From positions 62,001-126,000 of the forward strand of contig NZ_JONV01000008.1 in NCBI RefSeq assembly GCF_000712035.1: a stretch of DNA of 64,000 nt, read 5' to 3'. Shown here piece after piece: positions 42,760 to 50,393 of the stretch (positions are counted from its first letter, which is position 1; each line of letters opens with the position of its first letter). The stretch comes from Salinicoccus luteus DSM 17002. Lineage in GTDB: Bacteria > Bacillota > Bacilli > Staphylococcales > Salinicoccaceae. The notes below the pieces were generated by a model. It was not told the DNA's origin, did no database searches, and saw only the letters and a list, made by a program, of their open reading frames with translations. A program made the position numbers and the translations under genes.

Positions 42760-43659
42760 ATGAAGAAAATCTATTTATTGCTCCTCGCTTCAATGACGGC
42801 AATTGTACTTGCTGCATGTGGCGGAGGCGGCGAAGAAGAGCAGACCGAAGAAGCCGACAACGGTGAAGGCGGCACTGAACTCGGACAGGAAACCATCGAA
42901 ATCCCTTATGTGGAGTGGGATTCCGAAATCGCATCAACGCACGTAATCCAAAAGGTCCTCGAAACTGAAGGATACGACGTGGAGATCACTCCGCTGGATA
43001 ACGCAGTAATGTGGCAGTCCGTCGCATCAGGAGATACTGATGCAATGGTTTCAGCGTGGGTGCCCCTGACTCATGGAGATTTGTACGATGAGCATGAGTC
43101 AAGCCTGGACGATCTGGGTCCAAACCTTGAAGGTGCAAAGATTGGCCTTGTCGTTCCTGAAGATTTCCCTGTAGATTCCATCGCAGACCTGTCCGATGAA
43201 GCCGGGCAGCAGGTCACTGGCATCGAACCGGGAGCCGGCGTCGTACAGGCAGCAGAAGACGCAGTGGAAACATACGATAACCTCGAAGGATGGGAAGTCC
43301 AGACTTCCTCTTCAGGAGCGATGGCAACTGAACTGGGTCAAGCAATTGACAACGGTGAAGAAATCATCGTAACTGGATGGACGCCACACTGGAAGTTCCA
43401 GACATATGACCTCAAGTATCTTGAAGACCCAGAAGGTGTATTCGGGGAAGCTGAAACAATCAACACGCTGGCACGTGAAGGCCTAGAAGAAGATGCACCA
43501 CGCGCCTATGAAATTTTGAATAATTTCTATTGGGAAACTGGAGATATGGAAGAAGTAATGCTAGAAATAGAAGATGGTGCTGATCCATCAGATGCTGCCC
43601 AAAGTTGGATTGATGAGAATCAGGACACAATCGATGAGTGGCTGCAGGCAAGTGAATAA
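42760..43659 (+). CDS. opuAC: Glycine betaine-binding lipoprotein OpuAC, topology B (lobes swapped)
   Basis: 299 residues from ATG 42760; the ATG at 42745 contains the GGAGG site itself. Lipobox LAAC. Lobe order is the reverse of the protein at 39687: first IEIPYVEWDSEIASTHVIQK and SAWVPLTHGDLYDEH, then VTGIEPGAGVVQAAEDAVET and VTGWTPHWKFQTYDLKYL. The same three tryptophan positions (EWDSE, SAWVP, TGW) are kept. Third gene of the opuA operon, so this is the binding protein dedicated to OpuAA/OpuAB. A strong terminator follows. Confidence 0.9.
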   Translation: MKKIYLLLLASMTAIVLAACGGGGEEEQTEEADNGEGGTELGQETIEIPYVEWDSEIASTHVIQKVLETEGYDVEITPLDNAVMWQSVASGDTDAMVSAWVPLTHGDLYDEHESSLDDLGPNLEGAKIGLVVPEDFPVDSIADLSDEAGQQVTGIEPGAGVVQAAEDAVETYDNLEGWEVQTSSSGAMATELGQAIDNGEEIIVTGWTPHWKFQTYDLKYLEDPEGVFGEAETINTLAREGLEEDAPRAYEILNNFYWETGDMEEVMLEIEDGADPSDAAQSWIDENQDTIDEWLQASE

Positions 43660-43666
43660 GTAAGAA

Positions 43667-43709
43667 AAAACAAGGAAGCCTGGTCGATAAGACCAGGCTT
43701 CCTTGTTTT
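43667..43709. terminator. Terminator of the opuA operon
   Basis: Nineteen-base-pair stem starting AAAACAAGGAAGCCTGGTC with a 5-base loop, flanked by A and T runs, functional in both directions. Confidence 0.93.
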
Positions 43710-43742
43710 ATATCAAACACAAAAGAGGAGGGGGCATCAGGG

Positions 43743-43913
43743 TCATTCATCTTTGATAAACACGGCGGCTCCATATGGGGAGAGGTGCAGTCTTCCACCT
43801 TCCAGGCTGTTGCCGTCATTTTCAAGGACTATGTGATCTGATTTCCATTCTTCTGCGATTTCGATCGTGTCCGCTTCTTCTGAAAAGTTGTAGCAGACGA
43901 GGGCTTCCTTCGC
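43743..43913 (-). pseudogene. Displaced 3' end of the alpha-glucosidase gene
   Basis: About 171 bases that are roughly 93 % the same as the last 171 bases of malL at 44830-45000. On the minus strand it encodes about the last 56 residues and its own TGA (malL uses TAG). Similarity stops sharply at about 43913. There is no start codon. Between this copy and intact malL lie two small membrane-protein genes. Confidence 0.9.
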
Positions 43914-43959
43914 CAATATCAGCTAGAAGGGCTTTGTGGTAAGGTAATATTTTCAACTT

Positions 43960-44164
43960 TCATTCAGGACTATTACGTATGAAATCATCATTATTGGATG
44001 ATGGTTTGTTTTTATAGAATAGCATTATGATTAATGAAATGAGATTGATAATGAACATCGTTAAAGAATAGGGTTCAACTCCGTCTTCTATTAAGTATAT
44101 TCCATAGCGCAGGGCGTTGAGAGCTAAAATTATCAATAGGAAATAATATAGTTTTTTGCCCCAT
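43960..44164 (-). pseudogene. Small membrane protein gene with homopolymer frameshift
   Basis: ATG 44164 follows AAGGAG. It reads MGQK and then shifts, because six A (44152-44157) break the frame; with five A the protein continues KLYYFLLIILALNALRYGIY, LIEDGVEPYSLTMFIINLIS, LIIMLFYKNKPSSN and ends at 43960. The restored product is 67 residues with two membrane helices. It lies 31 bases after the membrane-protein gene at 44196 in the same orientation. Could be a true mutation, slippage-controlled expression or a sequencing error. Family unknown. Confidence 0.6.
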
Positions 44165-44195
44165 GGTTTACGCTCCTTAAATGTGATGTATTAAT

Positions 44196-44636
44196 TTATT
44201 CTGCTTGTGCCAGCTCAGATTTATTCTCGACAACGAGTCTATAGGAATTGAAGAAAAGGGAAATCACTCCAACTGCAATAAATACAATGAAAGAAGCGAT
44301 TGCCAGCATTCCCGACAGCCGATGATCAAAAAAATTACCGGTATACAAAACGTAACTGTTGGCAAATATGTTGTAGAGGAGGGTGGTGAAAAAGAGGATA
44401 TTCAAAGTTTTATTTAAAGGGGTCTCCTTGAGTGTAATGATGTCCCCGTCCTTGACATGAACCTGGTGACTGCGGTCCATGGGTTGTATATACTCCAACT
44501 GGCCCTCCGGCTCAGGAATGCTTATTGTTTTTTCCTGAAACCCAGAGAGGGAAGCCACGGGTTCTCCGTTGAATTTCAGACTCACTGACATAAGTATCCC
44601 GAGTAGCCAAGTGCGGCGTTTTACGGTAATTTCCAT
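44196..44636 (-). CDS. Two-helix membrane protein, paralogue of the one at 37552
   Basis: 146 residues from ATG 44636 (GGAGG ten bases upstream). Shares MEITVKRRT at the N-terminus, FNGEPVASLSGFQEKTISIP, the KDGDIITLKETPLNK domain end and FNSYRLVVENKS at the C-terminus with its paralogue. Two membrane helices at about 80-100 and 110-133. Like the paralogue it lies between an intact gene and a displaced copy of that gene's 3' end. Function unknown. Confidence 0.8.
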   Translation of the reverse strand: MEITVKRRTWLLGILMSVSLKFNGEPVASLSGFQEKTISIPEPEGQLEYIQPMDRSHQVHVKDGDIITLKETPLNKTLNILFFTTLLYNIFANSYVLYTGNFFDHRLSGMLAIASFIVFIAVGVISLFFNSYRLVVENKSELAQAE

Positions 44637-44793
44637 AGTGTTATGCCTCCATCTCATATAGACTTTTTCTTCTCCCAATATACATTATAAGAAGAGAACA
44701 ATATTCAATTATCCATATATTGTATAGACTACCATACAATAATTCTGCATCAAATTAACTTGGGCATCATATTCTGGGGAATGCAAATAAAAA

Positions 44794-44817
44794 AACAGCC
44801 CCCTATAAAAGGGGACT
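44794..44817 (-). terminator. Terminator of malL
   Basis: Minus strand: AGTCCCC / GGGGGCT stem with an AT-rich loop, followed by seven U. About 13 bases past the malL stop. Confidence 0.85.
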
Positions 44818-44829
44818 ATCTCGCTTGGT

Positions 44830-46503
44830 CTATTCATCTTTAATAAATACGGCGGCTCCATATGGGGAGAGGTGCAATCTGCCGTCTTCCAGACTGTTGC
44901 CGTCATTTTCAAGGACTATGTGATCTGATTTCCATTCTTCTGCGATTTCGATTGTGTCCGCTTCTTCTGAAAAGTTGCAGCAGACGAGGGCTTCCTTCTC
45001 ATCCAAAGTCCTTCTGTAGACATAGAGGGTGTCCTTCGTCTCGAGCATTTCATAGGCGCCTTTTTGGAACAGCTCAGTTTTCTTCAATTCGATCAGTTTC
45101 CTGTAGAAGTGGAGGATGCTGTTTTCATCCTTCTCCTGGTCTTCCACATTATATTTGGATTCACGGTTATACAGCGTCCACGGAAGTCCGTCTGTGAATC
45201 CGACTTTTTCACTGTCATCCCACTGCATGATGCCCCGGCTGACATCCCGGGCGGTGAGGTTCAGATGACGCATGATTTTCTTATGGTCCCAGCCGGCCTT
45301 GGACGCTTCCTGGTAGAAGTCCATCACCCCGGCATCCGGTATGTTGCCCGGATCATCAAAGGCGGTGTTCTTCATGCCGATCTCTTCCCCGTTATAGATG
45401 ATGGGGATTCCCTTCTGCAGATACAGCAGCGCAGCCATCATCTTGGCCGCATTGTCCCGGAATTCCGGGTCCGCGCTGGCGAATTTATGGAGGGAGCGCG
45501 GCATATCATGGTTCGTCCAGAATAGGACCGGACCGCCCTTGTCTTCCTGCGCCTGGAATGCCTTCTGGACTTCCTTGAATGCCTTCAGATCGAGTGGGGC
45601 ATGCTGTTTGTCCCCCGGCACGGCGTCATCCTTCTCATCCTCTTTTTCCGGAAAGTACTGCATCGTGATGATTTTATCCACCATGTTGTTCTCGGGGTCC
45701 GTGTACCATTGTGCCAGTTCGGCATCTGCGCTTGTAGCCTCTCCGACAAGGAAGACATCCTCTCCCGCTTCTTTGATCGATTCATTCATTTTACTTAAAT
45801 AGTATGGGATATTCCCGCCGTTTTCATTGAGGTCCTGTCCCGGGCCCATCTCCTCAGGGTGTTCCGGAAAGTCCTTGTCGACATCGATATAGATGAACGC
45901 ATCCAGCCGGAAACCATCAATTCCTTTTTTGATCCAATACTTCAGCACTTCGGCCATCTCTTTCCGTAAAGGCGGATGATCCCAGTTTACATCCGGCATG
46001 GACTGCTTAAAGAGATGCAGATAGTACTGGTTGCCGTTGAGCTCCCTGCTCCAGGCGGAGCCGCCGAAAGCGGCCGTCCAGTTATTCGGATATGGCCGGT
46101 TGTCCTTGCCGTCCGTCCATACGTAATAGTCGCGGTAGGGGTTCTTTGGACCTTTCAATGCTTCCTGGAACCAGGGGTGCTGGTCGGATGTATGGTTCAG
46201 GGGGAAATCGAATATGATCCTCATGCCCCTGTCCTTCAGTGCCCGGATCAGCCGCTCCCCGTCCGCTTCCGAACCGAAGAGGGGATCAACTTCTGTATAG
46301 CTGATGACATCATATCCATTGTCCTCCTGGTTGGACAGGATCATCGGATTGATCCACACCGTGTTCACACCCAGTGATTCAATATAGTCCAGTTTTTCCA
46401 ATATGCCGTTGATGTCTCCGATCCCGTCTCCATCCGTATCCCTGAAACTTCTCGGATAGATCTGGTAGATGATTGCGTCTTCCCACCATTTTCTGTGGCC
46501 CAT
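44830..46503 (-). CDS. malL: Alpha-glucosidase / oligo-1,6-glucosidase, GH13
   Basis: 557 residues from ATG 46503 (GGAAGGTGAC upstream; the ATG at 46506 is equally possible). GH13 conserved regions: WWEDAIIYQIYPRSFRDTDG at the N-terminus, FDFPLNHTSDQHPWF (region I), GIDGFRLDAFIYID with the Asp nucleophile (region II), VFLVGEATS with the acid Glu (region III), and FWTNHDMPRSLHKFA with the stabilising Asp (region IV). Hydrolyses alpha-1,6 and probably alpha-1,4 glucosides such as isomaltose; cytoplasmic, no signal peptide. Its 3' end is duplicated at 43743. No sugar transporter is adjacent. Confidence 0.93.
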   Translation of the reverse strand: MGHRKWWEDAIIYQIYPRSFRDTDGDGIGDINGILEKLDYIESLGVNTVWINPMILSNQEDNGYDVISYTEVDPLFGSEADGERLIRALKDRGMRIIFDFPLNHTSDQHPWFQEALKGPKNPYRDYYVWTDGKDNRPYPNNWTAAFGGSAWSRELNGNQYYLHLFKQSMPDVNWDHPPLRKEMAEVLKYWIKKGIDGFRLDAFIYIDVDKDFPEHPEEMGPGQDLNENGGNIPYYLSKMNESIKEAGEDVFLVGEATSADAELAQWYTDPENNMVDKIITMQYFPEKEDEKDDAVPGDKQHAPLDLKAFKEVQKAFQAQEDKGGPVLFWTNHDMPRSLHKFASADPEFRDNAAKMMAALLYLQKGIPIIYNGEEIGMKNTAFDDPGNIPDAGVMDFYQEASKAGWDHKKIMRHLNLTARDVSRGIMQWDDSEKVGFTDGLPWTLYNRESKYNVEDQEKDENSILHFYRKLIELKKTELFQKGAYEMLETKDTLYVYRRTLDEKEALVCCNFSEEADTIEIAEEWKSDHIVLENDGNSLEDGRLHLSPYGAAVFIKDE

Positions 46504-46816
46504 CATGTCACCTTCCAATTTTTTGTTTATCTACATCTTCCCCAAAATCATTCAATATAATCAAAGGACAATCATTGATAGCACAATGGCTTAAAGAGTG
46601 TCCGGCTATGTTCAGCATGACGGGAGGACAGACCGGCCAAGCGAGCCGGTGCCTAAGTGAGGGGACCAATGATATCGTGGAATCACCGGGTTTTAATCCA
46701 GCCCTTTCCTGAAAGAAAAAGGGAATTTATTCAAGGCGTCGGGTATTAGTGATAAAATGGTGCCGGGATTCACTATGATAGCTTCAATCCTGATTGATCC
46801 CAGGGGAGGGAAGGAT
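46504..46816 (+). other. Intergenic region with alternative hairpins
   Basis: About 310 bases between malL and the L7/L12-like gene. Two overlapping pairings compete: ACCGGC (46632-46637) with GCCGGT (46645-46650), or CCGGTG (46646-46651) with CACCGG (46684-46689). A further imperfect inner pairing lies around 46665-46680. This could be an attenuator or unassigned RNA; I match it to no known riboswitch. Confidence 0.3.
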
Positions 46817-47092
46817 ATGCAAACCATGCTTTTGAGCGTAGTGGCCATTCTATTGTTCACGGTGTTTATACTGATGAGCAAAATAGACAGGCTGGAAGGA
46901 CGCATTAGGAATACGCAGCAGATGCTGGAGCAGATTGCAGCGCAGTATGACATGCCTGAAAATCCGGTCAATGATGAACTGCGTCGTCTCATTAATGAGG
47001 GGAAGGAAACCCAGGCGATCAAGCGGGCCAGGGAAGCCCTCGGCCTCTCACTCATTGAAGGCAAGCAGTATGTGGACAGCCTGAAAAGCTGA
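46817..47092 (+). CDS. Membrane-anchored protein with ribosomal L7/L12-like C-terminal domain
   Basis: 91 residues from ATG 46817 (GGGAGGGAAGG upstream). One N-terminal membrane helix (MLLSVVAILLFTVFILMS), a coiled-coil-like linker (IDRLEGRIRNTQQMLEQIAA) and a C-terminal segment ELRRLINEGKETQAIKRARE, ALGLSLIEGKQYVDSL that matches the helix pattern of the L7/L12 C-terminal fold. In L7/L12 that domain recruits GTPase factors; here the role is unknown. Convergent with the DUF2207 gene and sharing a terminator. Confidence 0.8.
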   Translation: MQTMLLSVVAILLFTVFILMSKIDRLEGRIRNTQQMLEQIAAQYDMPENPVNDELRRLINEGKETQAIKRAREALGLSLIEGKQYVDSLKS

Positions 47093-47162
47093 TTCGTCCA
47101 GGCTGCGTGATATAGGACCTCATTCTCATAGAAATCACTCTGAGTAGAGCCCCTAAAAATCA

Positions 47163-47190
47163 GGCCCAGCACTGCGAAGCAAGCTGGGCC
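47163..47190. terminator. Bidirectional terminator
   Basis: Eight-base-pair stem GGCCCAGC / GCTGGGCC; T-rich ATTTTCTATTTC on the plus side and U-rich sequence on the minus side. Confidence 0.82.
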
Positions 47191-47210
47191 ATTTTCTATT
47201 TCTTCATTAT

Positions 47211-48947
47211 CTAGCGGGCACCGCCACCGCCACCGCCGCCGGCACCAGCGCCGCCGCCCATCCCGGTCGATCCTCCGCTGCCTGACGCGGCGGAAGAGTT
47301 GACGGAACTGAATCCGCCCTGGCCGAGGCCCTTCGACCAGCTTTGCGCTGTCAGATGCGAACCGAAGTAGTAATGGATCATCACTGGATATGCTGTCTGA
47401 ATTTGCTCATTCGGAGTGAGCTTGGACAGGTGCTTCCTGACGTCATCGCCTTCGCCGACAAGCAGGCTCCAGATGATATGGGTCCTGTAGGTGTCATCAT
47501 CTTCATAAATCCGGCGGTAATCCTCCTTCAGATAATTTTTATACTGGGAGAGCTGATCGAGCAGATGCTCGCCTTTTTCAGTCGGCGCCTCTATCGGTAC
47601 CGTAATCCCCCACACTTTATCTTTTTCAAACTTGAAATAGCCATGCGCCTCGAGCCAGCGCTTTGAATACTCCACGATTTCATCGGCGACCGTGCCGACT
47701 TCCTTCGCATGCTGCTTCGACCATTTCCTCAATGCCTTTTCCCCGATGACACCTTCATCCGCAGTATCAAGCATCATCCTCCATAACAGCGGTTCATAGC
47801 TGCCTTCCAGATCATTGTCCTTCAGTTGTTCACTCACTTCCTTGAAGGAGTAGGAGTACCCTTTTATCAGTTTCTGATAGTCATGTATGATGATTTGCGG
47901 CTTCCCTTCATCAAGCTTCTGGCCGTCCTTCCGATCGATTTCAATCGTGATCCTTCCTTCATCCATCCACTTCATCAAGTATGCCTGGAATATATCTTCA
48001 AAGTAGCTCATTTGCAGATGCTTGAATACATAGGAGAGGGCTGCGTAATCCTCGATCTCAGGCGGCCTTTTGGTTTCACGCCCTTTATTCCTCCGCTTGA
48101 TGTGGTGGGCTGAATCCACATGTCCGCCCTTCGTCTGTCTTCTGGAGTACTTTGTGAAGAAGGTGACGATGGCTGCGATAGCAGCACCGAACGCACCGAC
48201 GATTGCGGTGATGGTCCCGCCGCTGAGGCTGCCGTCATCGTAGATTGAGCCGTCCATGGCCGCTGCCGCCTCCTCTTCGAGTGTCCCGTCATCTGTTGCG
48301 TCCGTATTGAACGTTCCTTCAGGAAAATGCATCAGCAGCACGACATCATTGCCGCTCGTCAATGTCTCCCCGGCAGTCCAGCGGATGCCATCTTCGACCG
48401 CAACGATATCGCCTTCAAAGCCGAATCCCCAATAACGGATGTCTTCATCATTGAGCGGGACATCCGATGTCACATCCATTATGAAATTATCCGTCGGCAG
48501 CTCGGTGAATGTATCGAAGTTCCAGTACAGGGATTGGCCATCCTTCAGATTGCGCACCGCATTCTCCAGGGTGTAGTTCACGACATACGTCTGTTCACCG
48601 TAGTCGCCGATCCCCCAGACGAGCTCTGTCCCGTCATCGGTATCGATCATACCGTACCGGCCCGCCTTCTCTTCGAGGCCTGCATCCATATCCCAGTTCT
48701 CTTCTTCCGTAAAGCCTTCGACAGAGAAATCGGTGACTTCGACGCCGTTCATATCATCATCATCGAACACCATATAATTTTCCGTGCCCTCCGTCATATC
48801 GGCCTCCCGCGTCTCCGTCACCGTCACCGAACCGTCCGGATTGATCTCCACTTCCATATGCATATTGGTGATTTCGTTCGCCTCAGCGTCCATACTGAGC
48901 ATCAGGACGGCTGCGAAAGTAACCATTACCCCCATAATATATTTCAT
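47211..48947 (-). CDS. DUF2207 membrane protein with Gly-rich tail
   Basis: 578 residues. Signal peptide to about residue 24 (TFAAVLMLSMDAEANE). The extracytoplasmic DUF2207 N-domain (25-220) has MHMEVEINPDGSVTVTETRE and LYWNFDTFTELPTDNFIMDV. A membrane helix near 245-268 (GTITAIVGAFGAAIAAIVTFF) is followed by the cytoplasmic part with EIEDYAALSYVFKHLQMSYF and a C-terminal GGGAGAGGGGGGGAR tail typical of the family. Function unknown; members occur in many Firmicutes and have been linked to the envelope only by topology. Monocistronic. Confidence 0.88.
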   Translation of the reverse strand: MKYIMGVMVTFAAVLMLSMDAEANEITNMHMEVEINPDGSVTVTETREADMTEGTENYMVFDDDDMNGVEVTDFSVEGFTEEENWDMDAGLEEKAGRYGMIDTDDGTELVWGIGDYGEQTYVVNYTLENAVRNLKDGQSLYWNFDTFTELPTDNFIMDVTSDVPLNDEDIRYWGFGFEGDIVAVEDGIRWTAGETLTSGNDVVLLMHFPEGTFNTDATDDGTLEEEAAAAMDGSIYDDGSLSGGTITAIVGAFGAAIAAIVTFFTKYSRRQTKGGHVDSAHHIKRRNKGRETKRPPEIEDYAALSYVFKHLQMSYFEDIFQAYLMKWMDEGRITIEIDRKDGQKLDEGKPQIIIHDYQKLIKGYSYSFKEVSEQLKDNDLEGSYEPLLWRMMLDTADEGVIGEKALRKWSKQHAKEVGTVADEIVEYSKRWLEAHGYFKFEKDKVWGITVPIEAPTEKGEHLLDQLSQYKNYLKEDYRRIYEDDDTYRTHIIWSLLVGEGDDVRKHLSKLTPNEQIQTAYPVMIHYYFGSHLTAQSWSKGLGQGGFSSVNSSAASGSGGSTGMGGGAGAGGGGGGGAR

Positions 48948-49159
48948 GTTCTACCCCTTTCATCGTTAAAACGTAATTAAATATTCTTGTTATCATTATT
49001 CCACTTTATGCTGAAAAAATGAAATGCTATCACATGGAGTTTACGCGATTGCATTTTCTGTTCCGGCTTATTTATAGTGAACCAATCAGAGCCGCTTAAA
49101 GAATTTAAAATAAAAGGTGTAATGCGGGGTGATTATGGAATCGGGGGTAGAACGGAAAT
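48948..49159. other. Promoter region of the DUF2207 gene
   Basis: AT-rich divergent intergenic region between the DUF2207 gene and the LytTR regulator. I see no gene here; the regulator's control elements begin at 49160. Confidence 0.5.
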
Positions 49160-49189
49160 ATCCGGTTGGGAAGTATATGATACCGGTCA
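49160..49189 (+). promoter_or_regulatory. Candidate LytTR-binding direct repeat
   Basis: Two copies of a 9-base element, ATCCGGTTG (49160-49168) and TACCGGTCA (49181-49189), separated by 12 bases, so 21 bases apart. That is the spacing typical of LytTR regulators, which bind direct repeats on one DNA face. The second repeat ends about 12 bases upstream of the -35 position of a promoter with TATACT at 49224-49229. Confidence 0.5.
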
Positions 49190-49223
49190 TGGAAAAAATC
49201 CACATGGGAACGGCATTTCCTTT

Positions 49224-49229
49224 TATACT
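49224..49229 (+). promoter_or_regulatory. Promoter -10 of the LytTR-DUF3021 operon
   Basis: TATACT; the -35 position (CACATG, 49201-49206, 17-base spacer) is poor, as expected for an activated promoter. Confidence 0.45.
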
Positions 49230-49295
49230 TAAGACATGAAGCAGCAGTGGAAGATGAAAAGGTCTATGAGCATTCACCAAGAAGGAGAGATGGGA

Positions 49296-49751
49296 ATGAG
49301 TGAGGACTACAGGGTCGAGTTGACGTTGGATGAAGAGCTGGATGAGAATCACATCGTCATTCAATGCCGGTCCCAAACGCTCGGCGCAAGGATATTGTCG
49401 CACCTGAACAGTTTGGCCAGTGACAGGAGGAGATTAGTGGTGAAACAGGCGGAGGAGTATGTGATGGTACAAAAATCGGAGATCATATTTGCTGAAGTGT
49501 ATGGGAAAGAGCTGACATTGTACACGCAGGAGGAAGCACTGAAAACCTCGAAAACCCTCTCTTCACTGATGGGGGAACTATCGAAAGAAAAGTTCGTGCA
49601 AGTATCCAAATCCTCGGTGTTGAACATGGAGATGATCCAGCGGGTCGAGCCTTCTTTTTCCGGGAACCTGGTTGCAAGGATGGCAAATGGTATGAAGGTG
49701 AGCATCTCAAGGAGATACGTACCCCAGTTGAAAAACATGCTTGGAATATAG
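49296..49751 (+). CDS. LytTR-domain transcriptional regulator
   Basis: 151 residues from ATG 49296 (AAGGAGAG nine bases upstream). Residues 1-50 are a short N-terminal segment (YRVELTLDEELDENHIVIQC), not a response-regulator receiver. The LytTR DNA-binding domain spans about 55-151: VMVQKSEIIFAEVYGKELTL, KEKFVQVSKSSVLNMEMIQR, then VEPSFSGNLVARMANGMKVS and ISRRYVPQLKNMLG, where the RRYxxxLK end is diagnostic. Operon with the DUF3021 membrane protein. In streptococcal LytTR regulatory systems such regulators are held inactive by the paired membrane protein (family knowledge). Confidence 0.9.
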   Translation: MSEDYRVELTLDEELDENHIVIQCRSQTLGARILSHLNSLASDRRRLVVKQAEEYVMVQKSEIIFAEVYGKELTLYTQEEALKTSKTLSSLMGELSKEKFVQVSKSSVLNMEMIQRVEPSFSGNLVARMANGMKVSISRRYVPQLKNMLGI

Positions 49752-49762
49752 GAGGGGAAATG

Positions 49763-50152
49763 ATGATAACTATAAATCTCATGAGGTTTATCATGCGGGC
49801 GCTCATGATCGGAAGTTTCATGTACAGCGTCAATATCGCTTTCGGTCACGCATCACAAGGTAGTGCAGAAGTAATCAGCGTGTGGGTCGCTTCAGCTGCG
49901 ATCGGCGCAGTCTCAGTGCTCTACACATTGAATGTTCCTGAAATGATTTGCGTATCGGCACAGGTGGCAGTCGGGCTGATCGGATTTACAGCAGCGGCGG
50001 TCTTCAATGGATGGATCGGAATGTCGACGGGTGAAATGATCGGATTTGCTTTGATGACATTTGTTCTGATGATGATCATCATCGGGGTTCAATATGTCTT
50101 TGCAATCCTTGATTCGAAGAAGATCAATGAGAGGCTGGACCGGAGCGAGTGA
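49763..50152 (+). CDS. DUF3021 membrane protein, partner of the LytTR regulator
   Basis: 129 residues; ATG 49763 is seven bases past GGAGG (ATG 49760 is the alternative). Four membrane helices with short loops: MRFIMRALMIGSFMYSVNIA, VISVWVASAAIGAVSVLYTL, CVSAQVAVGLIGFTAAAVFN and IGFALMTFVLMMIIIGVQYV, then a basic tail SKKINERLDRS. DUF3021 proteins follow LytTR genes in many Firmicutes and are thought to sequester the regulator. 11 bases separate the two genes. Confidence 0.88.
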   Translation: MITINLMRFIMRALMIGSFMYSVNIAFGHASQGSAEVISVWVASAAIGAVSVLYTLNVPEMICVSAQVAVGLIGFTAAAVFNGWIGMSTGEMIGFALMTFVLMMIIIGVQYVFAILDSKKINERLDRSE

Positions 50153-50190
50153 TTCAGAGTTGGCATTTTGGACATTCATGATTTAAGTGT

Positions 50191-50222
50191 AAAGCGCACC
50201 CGGTTTTGACCGGATGCGCTTT
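50191..50222 (+). terminator. Terminator of the LytTR-DUF3021 operon
   Basis: Stem AAAGCGCAcCCGGT / ACCGGaTGCGCTTT with a TTTG loop. Confidence 0.85.
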
Positions 50223-50393
50223 ATATGTGGCATATAAATATTTTTATTCGAGTGGACATGTGTTTTGATTTTATTATCGTTCCTTCCACCTTCATTATAC
50301 ATCATGTAAAAAGTAAATTACAGACTGCACTTGTAATGGAAATCGGTATATACTATTGGCAGATTTAAAATACTATTGTTGGGAGTGTTGAAG

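Noticed and set aside
46737-46743. GGGTAT before the L7/L12-like gene
   Set aside because: No matching -35; probably chance.
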